Shown: one piece after another, positions 26,637-38,000 of the stretch | Numbering within the stretch: position 1 is the stretch's first letter | How the letters are laid out: the number at the start of each line of letters is the position of its first letter | Assembly: GCA_947646015.1 (NCBI GenBank) | Contig: CANSEY010000008.1 | Location: 93,834-157,833, forward strand | DNA: 64,000 bases | Direction: 5' to 3' | From: an uncultured Bacteroides sp. | Lineage (GTDB): Bacteria; Bacteroidota; Bacteroidia; Bacteroidales; Bacteroidaceae | The notes under the pieces: generated by a model | Told to the model about the DNA's origin: nothing | The model's database searches: none | The model's input: only the letters and a program-made list of their open reading frames with translations | Made by a program: the position numbers and the translations under genes

Positions 26637-28625
26637 TCATTTATTGCCATAAGTAATCCCTTGCCAGTCATCCGTACGGAACGGAGATGCCGGAAGATCA
26701 GCCCCATTATATAAATTACAGATTGGATTATCTGCCCAGGCATAACGTACAGCTATCGGAAAAGCAACTTCCGGAGAAGAAACGACAATCGAATTACCGT
26801 CAATCACAGCGTCAGCCCAATGAAATTTATGGTCGACACCGGCAATAGTGAATCCTTTCGGAATTTCATTGTTTTTAGTTTTTAAGCCACCATCCGTATG
26901 TTTGAAGTAAATACGTATTTTATTGCCTTCAATCTGATATGTATCATACATAGGACCGGAATATGGAATTTTCTCTCCATAAGTCTGCGCTCGTGCAGCT
27001 AACGCCAAACGTCTTCCTACTTCCTGCTTGTTCTTCGGGTGAATATCGAAAGCATCGCCTATATCAATTGTCACAGCCATCCCGGTATTCCCAAGATGCA
27101 GGGTTTGCGTCTGAGCTTCCCGTAATTCTGCCCAGGTTGCATCTACAGGAGCAGTTTGCTGAGCAGTAAAACTAGCTAGTTGTACCATATAGAACGGGAA
27201 GTCATATCCCCAGCGATCCCGCCAGTCTTTTATCATTAACGGCATCAATTCACGGTATTGATATGCCTGTCCTGTGTTAGCTTCTCCTTGATACCAGATA
27301 GCTCCTTTAATAGCAAATGGGATAAGAGGATTCAACATTGCATTAAACAGGAAACTAGGAACATTCGGTTCATTTGCCGTATTAACCGGCATCTGCGGGA
27401 TATCTTTAATATTCAAAGAAATCTGATATTTCCAGTCTCCGGCCAACTGAACTGCATCTGTTTCAGAACGATGGAGTGAAATACTCTCAGGGCTGCCATT
27501 AATACCACCCGTACCACCGGTATCCATTACACGTACGGCAATCACAGCTTTTCCGCCTTTCACCAGTTCTTTCGGAATTTTATAGCTTCTGGGTGCCATC
27601 CATCCTTCTGTATGACCTACTTGTACACCATTGAAGTAGGTGAAATCATTATCATCAATCACACCTACATTCAAAGTTAACTCTTTATCAGTCCAATTAG
27701 CCGGAATATCAATTGTTTTTCTAAACCAGACAATACCATTAAAGCCTTCTAATCCCTGCTCCTGCATCAGACCTGGAACTTTCATCGTTTTCCACGCACA
27801 ATCCTCCAGACCTGTAGCTGCCCACACAGCTTCACCGTTTACAAATCCTTTATCAATCTTCGCAACATCCTTTTTCCAGTTTTCCACATCCGAATGGAAC
27901 TTCTTCTCCCGGTCTTCTTTTGTTATCGGAAGTCCATTCAGTACGTCTAGTTTTTTTTGCATATCCGGCATGGTTGCTAGCGCTTCCTTGCTTGTCCATG
28001 TCTCTATATACGTACCTCCCCAAGAAGTATCAATTAAACCAATAGGGACATTCTGATATTTATGCAGATCACGTCCAAAGAAATAACCTGCCGCAGAAAA
28101 GTCGGCTACACTCTTTGAGGAACAAACCTGCCAGCCGTTTTCTGCAACCTTGATTTCATTTATCGGCTGCGGACTTGTTGCTTTCTCAACCAACAAGAAC
28201 CGGATATTCGGATAATTCTCCGCTTCTTCCTTCTCTTGCTGATAATTCATTACCTTCCCCCAACCTTCTACTTGCATCTCCATATTGGATTGTCCGGAAC
28301 AAACCCAGACTTCCCCAATCATCACATTAGAAAGTTTCACCTTTTTTCCATCAGAAATAGTGATACTATAAGGACCTCCGGCTACCGGAGTTACGACTTC
28401 CGTCTTCCATTTCCCTTGAGGGTCAGCTTGTACCTTATACTTTTTCTGATCCCAGGAAGTAGTAACCTCTACCTTTTTATAAGGTTTAGTTTCACCCCAT
28501 ATAGGAGCTTTTATTTGCTGCTGCAACACCATATTATCCGAGAATATCGGAGATAGTTTTACTTGTGCCGCAATACCAGTCGCACACAATAACCAGAATA
28601 ATGAAAACGTAAATAACTTGTTCAT
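26637..28625 (-). CDS. Sialate O-acetylesterase-like SGNH enzyme with inserted beta domain
   Basis: The 662-aa exported protein (signal peptide ending GIAA/Q) opens with an Ig-like domain (IFSDNMVLQQQIKAPIWG). The SGNH core follows: EVWVCSGQSNME with nucleophile Ser113, GLIDTSWGGTYIE, GAIWYQGEANT and a catalytic His in DIHPKNKQEVGRRL. Between residues about 240 and 400 the core is split by a GH2-like jelly-roll segment (VWFRKTIDIPANWTDKELTLNVG). Such proteins are annotated as sialate acetylesterases, but many act on other acetylated glycans. This locus has no sialidase, so an acetyl group on mannose or rhamnose is more likely. It is the first gene after the ECF-type promoter at 28674-28704. 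Confidence 0.85.
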   Translation of the reverse strand: MNKLFTFSLFWLLCATGIAAQVKLSPIFSDNMVLQQQIKAPIWGETKPYKKVEVTTSWDQKKYKVQADPQGKWKTEVVTPVAGGPYSITISDGKKVKLSNVMIGEVWVCSGQSNMEMQVEGWGKVMNYQQEKEEAENYPNIRFLLVEKATSPQPINEIKVAENGWQVCSSKSVADFSAAGYFFGRDLHKYQNVPIGLIDTSWGGTYIETWTSKEALATMPDMQKKLDVLNGLPITKEDREKKFHSDVENWKKDVAKIDKGFVNGEAVWAATGLEDCAWKTMKVPGLMQEQGLEGFNGIVWFRKTIDIPANWTDKELTLNVGVIDDNDFTYFNGVQVGHTEGWMAPRSYKIPKELVKGGKAVIAVRVMDTGGTGGINGSPESISLHRSETDAVQLAGDWKYQISLNIKDIPQMPVNTANEPNVPSFLFNAMLNPLIPFAIKGAIWYQGEANTGQAYQYRELMPLMIKDWRDRWGYDFPFYMVQLASFTAQQTAPVDATWAELREAQTQTLHLGNTGMAVTIDIGDAFDIHPKNKQEVGRRLALAARAQTYGEKIPYSGPMYDTYQIEGNKIRIYFKHTDGGLKTKNNEIPKGFTIAGVDHKFHWADAVIDGNSIVVSSPEVAFPIAVRYAWADNPICNLYNGADLPASPFRTDDWQGITYGNK

Positions 28626-28673
28626 TTCAGATTATACTTTATACATTTTATCAAATAACAAGATCTTTAGTAT

Positions 28674-28704
28674 AAGAACGAATAAAAGAGCATTTACCAC
28701 TAAT
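28674..28704 (-). promoter_or_regulatory. ECF-type promoter motif, copy 1 (esterase-GH92-GH92-GH130-GH43-SGNH operon)
   Basis: Minus strand: ATTAGTGGTAA (28704-28694), 13 nt, CGTTCTT (28680-28674). It agrees with the four other copies in spacing and core bases. The predicted transcript start is near 28667, about 42 nt before the ATG at 28625. Confidence 0.7.
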
Positions 28705-28736
28705 CTCTTTATTTTTTTATATTTTCAAATAACAGC

Positions 28737-28781
28737 AAGAGGATTATTTCTCACTGTTTAAGTCAAGAAACAATCCTCTTT
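28737..28781. terminator. Hairpin ending the SusCD operon
   Basis: AAGAGGATTATTTCT pairs with AGAAACAATCCTCTT with one mismatch. It lies just after the stop of the 441-aa lipoprotein gene (minus strand) and before copy 1 of the ECF motif. The T run is on the plus strand, so minus-strand termination is likely but not textbook. Confidence 0.6.
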
Positions 28782-28798
28782 TTTAATACCCATTGAAT

Positions 28799-30124
28799 TT
28801 ATTCCTCAAAAAGCTTTTCCCAATTGTATACACGATAGAAATAAGGACGATAAAGATCCGCACTACCTACTGCATTAAAATTCCCTCCAAAGCCATCAGC
28901 AGGATCCGTATTAGTAGAAAATACTAATTCACCTTCCCGCGACAAATGAGGATGTAAATTCACCATATACAAATTACCATAAGTCTGTACCCCTAATTTA
29001 TCCAAAGTATTCGGAAATCCAAATAAAGTTTTACGATCTACAAAAGGGCCATAAGGCTTATCACTCCGGAAAATATACATTTCACGTCCAAACCATTTAG
29101 CTTGTGCTACCATATAATAGCTATCTCCTTTCTTAAAGACCCAAGGCATACTACAATCCTCTGCCTGAATTTTCGAAAGAGCAACTTGTTCCTGAGTTGG
29201 ATAAGTATTTTGCCAAGAATATTCTCCTTCTTCATTGCACACATAATATTCCCATGGACTATCTAAACTATGTGTAGCCGTACGTGCAACTATAACATCA
29301 TAATTATTATATGAACCATACAAATAAATATGTCCGTCTTCATCTTCATACATAGTAGAACCATATCCATAAATATCAGCATCATTAAAATGATGATTCG
29401 CACTTATGAGTTTCATATAGCTTTCATCACCCGGCTTTCCCTCTAAACTATAAGTAGCCAGACAAATGCCTTCATGTCTCATCAGATGTTCTTCATCTGT
29501 ATTATCCACTCCATTCCAAAGAACTTGCAATTGATTATTATACACTGTAGCATCGCCAGCCCAATATAACCAGTCTTGATCAATATCTCCGTCCTGAATC
29601 TGCTCATCTGTTTTAGATGCTTTCGGATGACGAATATGAGTACGTGCCTGATAATAGCGCGGGCCATCAGGATCAGTAGTCTGAATAAAATCAGCTAACC
29701 AAACAAGATTCTCTTCCTTATCTCCAGGTGTTTGTACCATTATAGTGTTACGTGGGAAATTTACTTTATTTCCATCACGCGACCGGGTTTCTCCATCTAC
29801 AACTCCATAAAAACTATCATTAAATGACCAAAAGGTATTTCCATCAGGCAACTGAGTCGTTAGCACTCCATCCCCTCCATTCCATCCTAAAGTACGAGTA
29901 AATAACTTATCGTATTTCTTATCTTTAAAAGCCACCACATAATCATTACACTCCAATAGTTCCAATTCCCATGCCGAATCTATAGAATTTAATACATTTT
30001 CCACTGCATCATCCTGTGGAGTGTTCTTGTATTCCAAAGGAAAGGCTTCGAATTTGTCGCAAGCTTCAAATGTTCCACACAACAAAGGAAGTATTAAGAA
30101 TTTTCCAACTTTATATTTATTCAT
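28799..30124 (-). CDS. Surface lipoprotein of unknown function, beta-propeller-like
   Basis: This 441-aa protein has a lipoprotein signal (LCGTFEAC/D). Repeating blade-like segments such as DGDIDQDWLYWAGDATVYNN, EDGHIYLYGSYNN, KKGDSYYMVAQAKWFG and GPFVDRKTLFG resemble a GH43/DUF4185- or DUF5005-type propeller. A clear set of catalytic carboxylates is not identifiable by eye. It is the last gene of the SusD-SusC-SusD-SusC operon, 22 nt after the second SusC. That position often holds a surface glycan-binding protein or the surface enzyme that makes the first cut. Either role is possible; function is not assigned. Confidence 0.55.
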   Translation of the reverse strand: MNKYKVGKFLILPLLCGTFEACDKFEAFPLEYKNTPQDDAVENVLNSIDSAWELELLECNDYVVAFKDKKYDKLFTRTLGWNGGDGVLTTQLPDGNTFWSFNDSFYGVVDGETRSRDGNKVNFPRNTIMVQTPGDKEENLVWLADFIQTTDPDGPRYYQARTHIRHPKASKTDEQIQDGDIDQDWLYWAGDATVYNNQLQVLWNGVDNTDEEHLMRHEGICLATYSLEGKPGDESYMKLISANHHFNDADIYGYGSTMYEDEDGHIYLYGSYNNYDVIVARTATHSLDSPWEYYVCNEEGEYSWQNTYPTQEQVALSKIQAEDCSMPWVFKKGDSYYMVAQAKWFGREMYIFRSDKPYGPFVDRKTLFGFPNTLDKLGVQTYGNLYMVNLHPHLSREGELVFSTNTDPADGFGGNFNAVGSADLYRPYFYRVYNWEKLFEE

Positions 30125-30146
30125 AACTATATCTTTTATCAGTTAA

Positions 30147-33100
30147 TTAGAATGTCAATTGCACACCTAAATTCACAACACGTTGATTCATGTATGCATC
30201 ACCTGCTGTATTTGTTTTAATTTCAGGGTCTTGCTGATATTTATCATAACCTGTAAATGTCAACAAATTGTAAGCATTCACATAGAAACGAATATTGTCT
30301 ATAGCTTTCGGCAATATCTTCTTTGGAAGTTGATATCCCAAATCGACTGTTTTCAAACGAATATACCAAGCATTAATCAGCCAGAAATCTGACATATAGG
30401 TACTGGCACTATTAATTGTAGAAGGATTGGTTGTCAAACGCGGGAAATCTATTTGTTCACCATTTTGGTAGCGTTCCAATGTCCAACGACTGGTATGGAT
30501 AGGTTGGAACTGACTCTTGAACGACTCAATACCTGTACCATTAATAGCAAAGCTATAATCGAATGAACCTTGGAACAATACATTGAAGCTAAATCCTCGC
30601 CAGTATCCACCAAACGACCATCCTAAAGTAGTAGAAGGCAAGTTCGGTTTACCAATAGCTCCTTTATCATAATCATCAATCGTTCCATCATTATTTAAAT
30701 CGGCATATTTCAAATCACCGGCTTGTACTGGGATATCTGTATAAGGAGTTGCCGGGGCATCTGAAGCACCAGATTGTATCTTTGCAACATCTTCCGGAGT
30801 ATAATACCCAATCCATTTATAACCAAACGGCTGGTTCAATGGTTTTCCGGTCTCTGCCAACCACGGATATCTCTGCTGAGCTTCAGCCTTATAATCGACT
30901 TTATTCTTTGCATAAGAGAAAACTAAATTTGTATTAAAATCAAAATCACCAAAACGATCCTGATAGCTAATCTGCCCGTCAAAACCTTGATTAGTTGTCT
31001 TAGCTATATTGTTCGGAGAAAAGCCGATACCAAGAACCAACGGAACATCATTTCTCGTCACCAATTGGTCATAACGTTTATCTAAAAAGTAGTCGATAGT
31101 AAACGAGAACTTATCTAAAAAGTTCATATCCAAACCGATATCAAACTTCTTTGCCTTTTCCCAAGTAGCATTAGGAGTTCCCAAATCCCCTTCTTTATAA
31201 CCATCTGTGAATTTTGGATAATCACCAAAGGAATAACCATCACCCTTCTGATATACCTGATCATACAAATAACGGTTACCTGCTGCCACATCCGAACCAA
31301 CCAGACCATAAGAGGCTCTCACTTTCAAAAGTTGCACTTTATCTGCCAGCCAATCTACGTTCTTAAAAAAGTCTTCTTCCGAAATGGCATAACCAACGCC
31401 CACTGCAGGGAAGAATCCAAAACGGTTATTCCTGCCGAAACGGTCGGTTCCGTTATAAGCCATATTGAGATCAATCAAATATTTGCTTTTATACTTATAC
31501 CCCATTGTCAAGGTATATCCCTCAAAGTTGCTGGGAACAGCCGCTGATACAAGCCCATCTCTATCTACTGTAGTAGTCTGAAGATTGTACAGAAACATAG
31601 CACTGATGTCGTGATCTCCTCCATTAAATACACGAGCATAGTTCACCGAAGCCTGGATATTCAAATCTTTGGTAGCCTTATCCGTACCACTGGTCACCGA
31701 AAACGTTCCATAATCATACACCTTATTCGGATTAATTACATATCCATTAGTTGACGAATCGTAATGATAGGTAGGATATTGAGATCGGTTTGCCTGACGA
31801 TGATTTTCATCTACACTTGAATACGCCAAACGATAATTGGCAGAAAGTCCCTCAGTCAGGAAATCCATTTTCCAAGTAGCACCATACAGAATATTATTAT
31901 CATTACGACGGGTACGCTTATAACCTTCATTTGCCAAACGAGCATTCAAGGTTGGTTTATACCCTTCTGTATCATTGAGATAAGCATAAGAACCATCAGG
32001 ATTCAATACCGGAGCTGAATAAGGATGCATTTTTGAGAAGTCGTAAATTTCACCTGTTGCATTCATATTACAAGGTTCATTGATATTCATAAAACGCGAT
32101 GATATATCCAAACGCATACTTAGGTTATCCGTCACAGCAAAGTCAATGTTAGTACGATAATTAAAACGACGGTAAAAATAGTTAGAATTCACTCCACTAT
32201 CCTTCGTTCCAAAGTCTTTCACCATACCATCTTGTGTAAAATAACCAGCAGAAACAAAATATTTCAATCTTTTAGAACCACCGGAAATATCCACATTCAC
32301 ATTCTCCTGAAAAGCGCTTTTCTTAAAAATCTCATCATACCAATTTACATCCGGATGTCCATAAGGATCTGTATGATCTCTGAAAGCCATCACATCTGCC
32401 TTTGAGAATGGTCTGGGCATACCATCATTTTCATAAGCTTCATTCACAAGAATGGCCGTATTATATGAGTCCAAAAATTTTGGAGTACGCACTGGAATCT
32501 GCATACCGCCTTCCAAACGTACATTGATTTGAGGCTTCCCTTGTTCTCCTCTTCGAGTCTTCACCACCAACACACCGTTAGCACCCTTAATACCATAGAT
32601 GGCTGTCGTAGAAGCATCCTTCAAGATAGATATACTTTCGATTTCGTTCACATTGATTTGCGACAACTGATCATACGTATACTGAACATCGTCCACTATA
32701 ATTAATGGCTTATTACCATCCGCATTCAATGAACTCACACCACGAATAAAGAAATCGGAAGCATCCTTACCCGGCTGTCCAGATTGTTGTTGGCTAAAAA
32801 ATCCCGGCAGTTTCCCAGTTAATGCATTCTGCAAGCTACTAGTCGGTACATTACGAATTTCACGTGCTTGTATACCACTTACGGCACCAGTCATCGTAAG
32901 ACGTTTAGCCTTACCATAAGCTACCACCACCACCTCATCAAGATTAGTTAAGTCCGGGGTTAGCTCTATATTCCAATCTCGTTGATTTCCGACTTTTATC
33001 GCAAGTTTCTTAAAGCCAATATAAGTGAATTCCAACACTTCACCCTTGTTTACCTTCAACTGATAATTACCGTCAAAATCCGTAATTGTACCAATTGTCG

Positions 33101-33236
33101 CATCCTTCACTTTTACATTTACTCCCGGAAGCAGTTCACCATCAGTGGAAGAAATCTTTCCTTTTACTGTTATCGATTGTCCAAAGGCAAACGCAAACAG
33201 GTTTATACTTAATAATATTAAAAGTATTCTTTTCAT
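30147..33236 (-). CDS. SusC-like TonB-dependent outer-membrane transporter (second)
   Basis: The 1029-aa protein has a signal peptide (LFAFAFG/Q), then a carboxypeptidase-regulatory-like domain (KGKISSTDGELLPGVNV, residues about 23-100), a TonB box-like DEVVVVAYGKAK near 103, a plug domain with GANGVLVVKTRRGE, and a long beta-barrel ending in the expected aromatic (QLTF). It imports oligosaccharides with a SusD lid. No STN (secretin/TonB N-terminal) domain precedes the regulatory-like domain, so it should not signal to an anti-sigma factor in the FecA manner. It starts 6 nt after the SusD at 33243-35015. Confidence 0.92.
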   Translation of the reverse strand: MKRILLILLSINLFAFAFGQSITVKGKISSTDGELLPGVNVKVKDATIGTITDFDGNYQLKVNKGEVLEFTYIGFKKLAIKVGNQRDWNIELTPDLTNLDEVVVVAYGKAKRLTMTGAVSGIQAREIRNVPTSSLQNALTGKLPGFFSQQQSGQPGKDASDFFIRGVSSLNADGNKPLIIVDDVQYTYDQLSQINVNEIESISILKDASTTAIYGIKGANGVLVVKTRRGEQGKPQINVRLEGGMQIPVRTPKFLDSYNTAILVNEAYENDGMPRPFSKADVMAFRDHTDPYGHPDVNWYDEIFKKSAFQENVNVDISGGSKRLKYFVSAGYFTQDGMVKDFGTKDSGVNSNYFYRRFNYRTNIDFAVTDNLSMRLDISSRFMNINEPCNMNATGEIYDFSKMHPYSAPVLNPDGSYAYLNDTEGYKPTLNARLANEGYKRTRRNDNNILYGATWKMDFLTEGLSANYRLAYSSVDENHRQANRSQYPTYHYDSSTNGYVINPNKVYDYGTFSVTSGTDKATKDLNIQASVNYARVFNGGDHDISAMFLYNLQTTTVDRDGLVSAAVPSNFEGYTLTMGYKYKSKYLIDLNMAYNGTDRFGRNNRFGFFPAVGVGYAISEEDFFKNVDWLADKVQLLKVRASYGLVGSDVAAGNRYLYDQVYQKGDGYSFGDYPKFTDGYKEGDLGTPNATWEKAKKFDIGLDMNFLDKFSFTIDYFLDKRYDQLVTRNDVPLVLGIGFSPNNIAKTTNQGFDGQISYQDRFGDFDFNTNLVFSYAKNKVDYKAEAQQRYPWLAETGKPLNQPFGYKWIGYYTPEDVAKIQSGASDAPATPYTDIPVQAGDLKYADLNNDGTIDDYDKGAIGKPNLPSTTLGWSFGGYWRGFSFNVLFQGSFDYSFAINGTGIESFKSQFQPIHTSRWTLERYQNGEQIDFPRLTTNPSTINSASTYMSDFWLINAWYIRLKTVDLGYQLPKKILPKAIDNIRFYVNAYNLLTFTGYDKYQQDPEIKTNTAGDAYMNQRVVNLGVQLTF

Positions 33237-33242
33237 AACATA

Positions 33243-35015
33243 TTACCAATTCGGGTTTTGAACCATATTTTTATTCTTTATCACTTCCGAGTACGGGATA
33301 GGATAGAAGTAACGCTTCACATCAAATGTAGCTGACAGTACATTTATTTTATGATAAGTCGTTACAGCACCGGCAATTTGAATATTCAAACCTTCCAGAG
33401 GTGCTTTGAAAATATCTTCAGCTATTCTCCAACGACGGATATCCCAATAGCGCTGTTCTTCAAAAGCCATCTCAATACGTCGCTCGTTTTGAATAATTTT
33501 ACGCATATCTGTTTTATTCATCGACTCTAATGCTCCCAAACCACAATTATCATCTTCTTCGATACCCGCACGTTTCCTCAATGCAATAATGGCATCAAAT
33601 ACTTCTTGTGAAGGTGCCGACTGATATTCATTCAATGCTTCAGCATAGTTCAGTAATACTTCTCCATAACGATACATCACCCACAGATGTAATGCTTCAC
33701 CATCATAATCACCTCGCGTTTTATAATCTTTCATAAACTTAGATATATAATAGCTAGTTCGGCTATATTCTGCCCCTGTAGGATTATTCTCTCCACCGAA
33801 GTTTGTTTGAAGTTCTGTATTCAACCAAAAAGAACCGTGATGCAATACTGTTAATTCCAAACGAGGATCACGATCTCTATATTGATCATTCGCATTATAT
33901 TTATATTTTGTACTATTACCCGGAGTTTTTCCATCTTTCATTAGAAATGATTCCACTAAATTTTGTGTCGGATTAGTGTTTCCATATCCCAAAGCATTTC
34001 CGGAAAATCCCAATGGACCATTAGCCGTTTCAAGACCTTTTCCTTTACCTATAGGACGAAAGAATATCAATTCCGGATTACCCGTTGAGCTATAGAATTC
34101 TGTAAATATATTACGATAATCAGCTGTCAAATCTAGCGTTTTTTTACCATTAGGCCCAAACTCATCAATTAGCTCCTTAGCCGCTTGAGCCGCCAAATTC
34201 CATCGTTCCGGATCATATGAAGCATATCCTATCAATTCATTCCCTGGTTCTATAGGTCTCTCATTAAATAAAGGACTAGCTGCATACAGCAACACCCTAG
34301 CTTTCATTGCCATACAAGCCTCCTTCGTAGGTGTATGTGCATAATCGCCGCCATCCGGCATCGGTAATGAACGAAGGTCATTCTTTATTTCATCCAGTTC
34401 ACGAACAATATAATCAATACACTGAGCAAATGTATTTCGAGGAAGTTCCATATCATCATTTAATTCGTATACCCGATCTCCCACCAAAGTAACACCGCCA
34501 TAGCGTTTCACTAATTCAAAGTAGAAATGAGCTCTCAAAAAACGAGCTTCCGCCTTCATTGTATAGTTCAAAGGTTTTACCTCTCCCAACGCATTTGTAT
34601 ATTTCAGATTGAAAGGAACTACATCAATATTGTTAATCAAGATATTTGCTTTACGAATTCCTTGATAATATTCACTCCATTCCATATCTGTCACACGAGT
34701 CAATGCCGAATAGCGTCCCATTAGCAATTTATAAACAGCCGGGTCATTATTGTTGACGGAGACAGCATCATCCGAAGCAGCATCCAAGAAATCACCGTCT
34801 ACCCGATTGTATCCACTATATAAATGTTCATAATAGATATTGTTCAGAAATCGTCTGGATTGTACACCAGCCGAATCAACTCTGGAAAACAAATAATCAA
34901 GTGTAAATTGCTCCACCGGTTCTTTCTCATATCCATCGTTACAAGCCGAAGCCATGAACAACAAGCCTGCACCTAAAAATGTTAAATATTTATTTCGTAC
35001 CATACAATAATTCAT
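33243..35015 (-). CDS. SusD/RagB-family glycan-binding lipoprotein (second)
   Basis: This 590-aa protein has a lipobox in LLFMASAC/N. SusD-family traits are the TPR-like helical core (EARFLRAHFYFELVKRYGGV), KARVLLYAASPLF, RYGEVLLNYAEALNEY, and the C-terminal NERRIEMAFEEQRYWDIRRW and YFYPIPYSEV. It caps the SusC barrel and binds glycan at the cell surface. Its start codon overlaps the stop of the first SusC by one base (TAATG), so it is translationally coupled to that SusC in the classical C-D order. The next gene is another SusC only 6 nt on, leaving the functional pairing open. Confidence 0.92.
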   Translation of the reverse strand: MNYCMVRNKYLTFLGAGLLFMASACNDGYEKEPVEQFTLDYLFSRVDSAGVQSRRFLNNIYYEHLYSGYNRVDGDFLDAASDDAVSVNNNDPAVYKLLMGRYSALTRVTDMEWSEYYQGIRKANILINNIDVVPFNLKYTNALGEVKPLNYTMKAEARFLRAHFYFELVKRYGGVTLVGDRVYELNDDMELPRNTFAQCIDYIVRELDEIKNDLRSLPMPDGGDYAHTPTKEACMAMKARVLLYAASPLFNERPIEPGNELIGYASYDPERWNLAAQAAKELIDEFGPNGKKTLDLTADYRNIFTEFYSSTGNPELIFFRPIGKGKGLETANGPLGFSGNALGYGNTNPTQNLVESFLMKDGKTPGNSTKYKYNANDQYRDRDPRLELTVLHHGSFWLNTELQTNFGGENNPTGAEYSRTSYYISKFMKDYKTRGDYDGEALHLWVMYRYGEVLLNYAEALNEYQSAPSQEVFDAIIALRKRAGIEEDDNCGLGALESMNKTDMRKIIQNERRIEMAFEEQRYWDIRRWRIAEDIFKAPLEGLNIQIAGAVTTYHKINVLSATFDVKRYFYPIPYSEVIKNKNMVQNPNW

Positions 35016-38000
35016 TAAAATCTGATATTAATACCTGTACTAATGCAACGTTGCAACGGATAGCTTGTGAAACTAACTTCCGGATCAACTAAATCGCACG
35101 CAGACTTCGTAAACAAGTTTTGTCCGTTAACAAACAGTTTTACACGCAAACCACCTAAGTAGTTACGACAGAATGAATCGGGCAGATTATATCCCAAGCT
35201 GATATTTTTTAAACGGATATAGTTTCCGGAACGTAACCAAAAAGAAGAATTCCAGCCATTACCACGGTTATAATTATTTCCACCGGCCGTCAGTCTTGGT
35301 AACGTGGCTGTTTCAGCAGTTTCCGGAGTCCAGCGTCCCAACATATTTTCATATGCCTGACCATAAAACTGACCATTCTGTTGGAAACCTTCGGTCAAAG
35401 TCACATCACCTAAATAATAATCACGGTTATAAGCTCCCTGCCAAAGCATAGAAAATTCCAATCCTTTCCACTCAAAGCCCAAATCAATTCCAAAGTAAGA
35501 GTACGGTTTATCACCGCCAATTACAGTACGGTCAAACTCATTAATCACTTTATCACCATTCAAATCTTTGTATTTGACATCACCCGGCTGAATATTTTTA
35601 AATCCTTCGATTACCGGACTATTTTCGATTTCTTCTTTGGAGGTAAAAAATCCATCGGCTACCAATCCGTACATTACTCCTACAGGACGACCTGTCTGGC
35701 GCAAATATTCTTCCGGAACATACTGTTCGTCCATATAAAGCAATTTACTTTGATCGCAACTCCAGTTAGCGGAAACATAATAATTGAAATTGTTCACACG
35801 ATCTTGATAAGTCACAGAGAGTTCTCCACCAAAACGACGCACCTTACCTATATTTTCTGCTGGATAGTATTGTCCGATTAACTGGATACTCTTACCTCTG
35901 CTTTGCAACAAATCAAAATATTTATCATTATAATAATCTGCAGCCAGTTTCAAACGATTGTCAAACAATGATAAATCAACACCTACATTCAACTTATACG
36001 CTTTCTCCCATGTCAAGTACGGATTTGCCAATGGAGTATTTTCCATTGTAAGATTTCCCGCACCCAAGTTCGTTCCCATTGGGTAACCTGCTGCTACATT
36101 GCTTGAGAAGGTTTGTTGATATCCATAATAACCAGAGTTATCCATACCATTACCCGTCTTACCAAATGTTCCGCGTATCTTTAACTGATTTAACCAATCA
36201 GCATCTTCCATAAAATTCTCTTTACTTATATCCCATCCAAGACCGAACGCATAGAAGGTTCCCCAGCGGTTGCCCGGAGCATAGCGGTTGAAATAGCTTT
36301 CACTCAAAGCAGCCTGTACAAAATATTTCTCTGCATAATCATAAGCTATATCACCTATAATATTGGAAGGTAACTGTGGCAAATCATAGTTAACCAATGT
36401 TTGACGAGTATCGCCCATTAAAGTGGCTTTTACTCCATGCTTTCCAAAACGCCGGTTATAGTCAATGGCAATCTGACCATACATCTGCTGGTAACTAGTC
36501 ACAGAATTAAAGAAATTAGATTGCGTATTTGTGACTCCATGCAAAGTATAAATTTCTTTCCCTTCTTTATCAAATCCATAAGCATATACCGGAGCACGTT
36601 TACTTCTTTGAACATACGAACGGTTCTGAATAGAAACATTACCCACCATACGAACCGACAGACCTTCTACAAATTTGCCAAAATCGTATTTCAAGTTAAC
36701 ACCTCCTACCATATCTCGTGCGCTATCCTTAATATAACCTGAGTTTATTGATTGTGCCACCAAGTTATTATCGAATGTTTTATTACCACCCCATGTTCCA
36801 TTGGGATTTTTAATAGGATAGGCATTATTAGGAGTATTATAAATAGAATTTAACAAGCTTCCATAAGATACACCAGGCTGATTACCATCTTCCACGCGAC
36901 CAAGCAAAGTAACTTTTGCTGTAAAGTCGTCAGTAATGTTAATGTTTATTTTTGAAGAAATCATATAACGTGAATATGATAAATTAGTATCATGCGCATC
37001 GCCATCTGTAGGATTTGCAAACAATCCTTTTTCACCTTGATAACCTATACTAACAAAATATTGCGTAACTTTATTACCTCCTGTCACATTTAGGTTATAT
37101 GCCTGTGTAGTAGCATTTTTATTCAAAATTTCATCAAACCAATTTATATCAGGATGTGTATATGGGCTAGAATGCATACGAAACTTATTAAAGTCATCAT
37201 ATGAATAAAGCGGATCCTTTCCGTCATTTTGCAATGCTTCATTCAACAGATATGCATATTGATAAGACGATAAAGGTTTAGGAGTTTTCAATGCACTCTG
37301 TACTCCAAAACGCCCCGTAAAGGACAATTGGAAACCTTCTTTTATAGGTTCTTTAGTCGTAATCAGTAAAGCACCACGCGAACTACGCATACCCAAAAAC
37401 ATTGATGACAATGCATCCTTTTGGATAGATACCGACTCGATTGCTTCCGGGTCGAGTGAATATAATTCTCTTTGGATACCATCAACAACCACTATCGGAG
37501 CATTACCACGCGAACCGACGCTGAATTCAGTGTTGTCACTATAAAATCCTTCACCAAACAAAGGGATGCTACCAGCCAGATCATTTCTTGAATTAGCAGC
37601 AATCTGATGTGCACGAGCTCCCGCAAATTGACTAACATTCAAACCTGCCATACGACCTTGTAAGGCTGGCAGAATCGTTGTCCCCATCATAGATGACAAT
37701 TCATCCGTATACACAGTAGCAGCAGATCCTAAAAAGTTTTTTTTATTTTTAGACTCGTAAGGACCACTAACAGTTTCCTTATTTTTAATAAATTGTTCAT
37801 TTAATGTTACCTTGAATACACGCTCAGTATTCTTCAACTTATTAACCTTGACTTCTTTGTGAATGAACTCCGGATGCGACAAACGCAATACATCTCCTTT
37901 TTTCATTTGAAATGAAAAAACTCCATCAGTCCCTGTTACAACCTTAAAATCACTATTTTTCATGGTGATCGTTACATCCGAAACCGGATTACCATATTGG

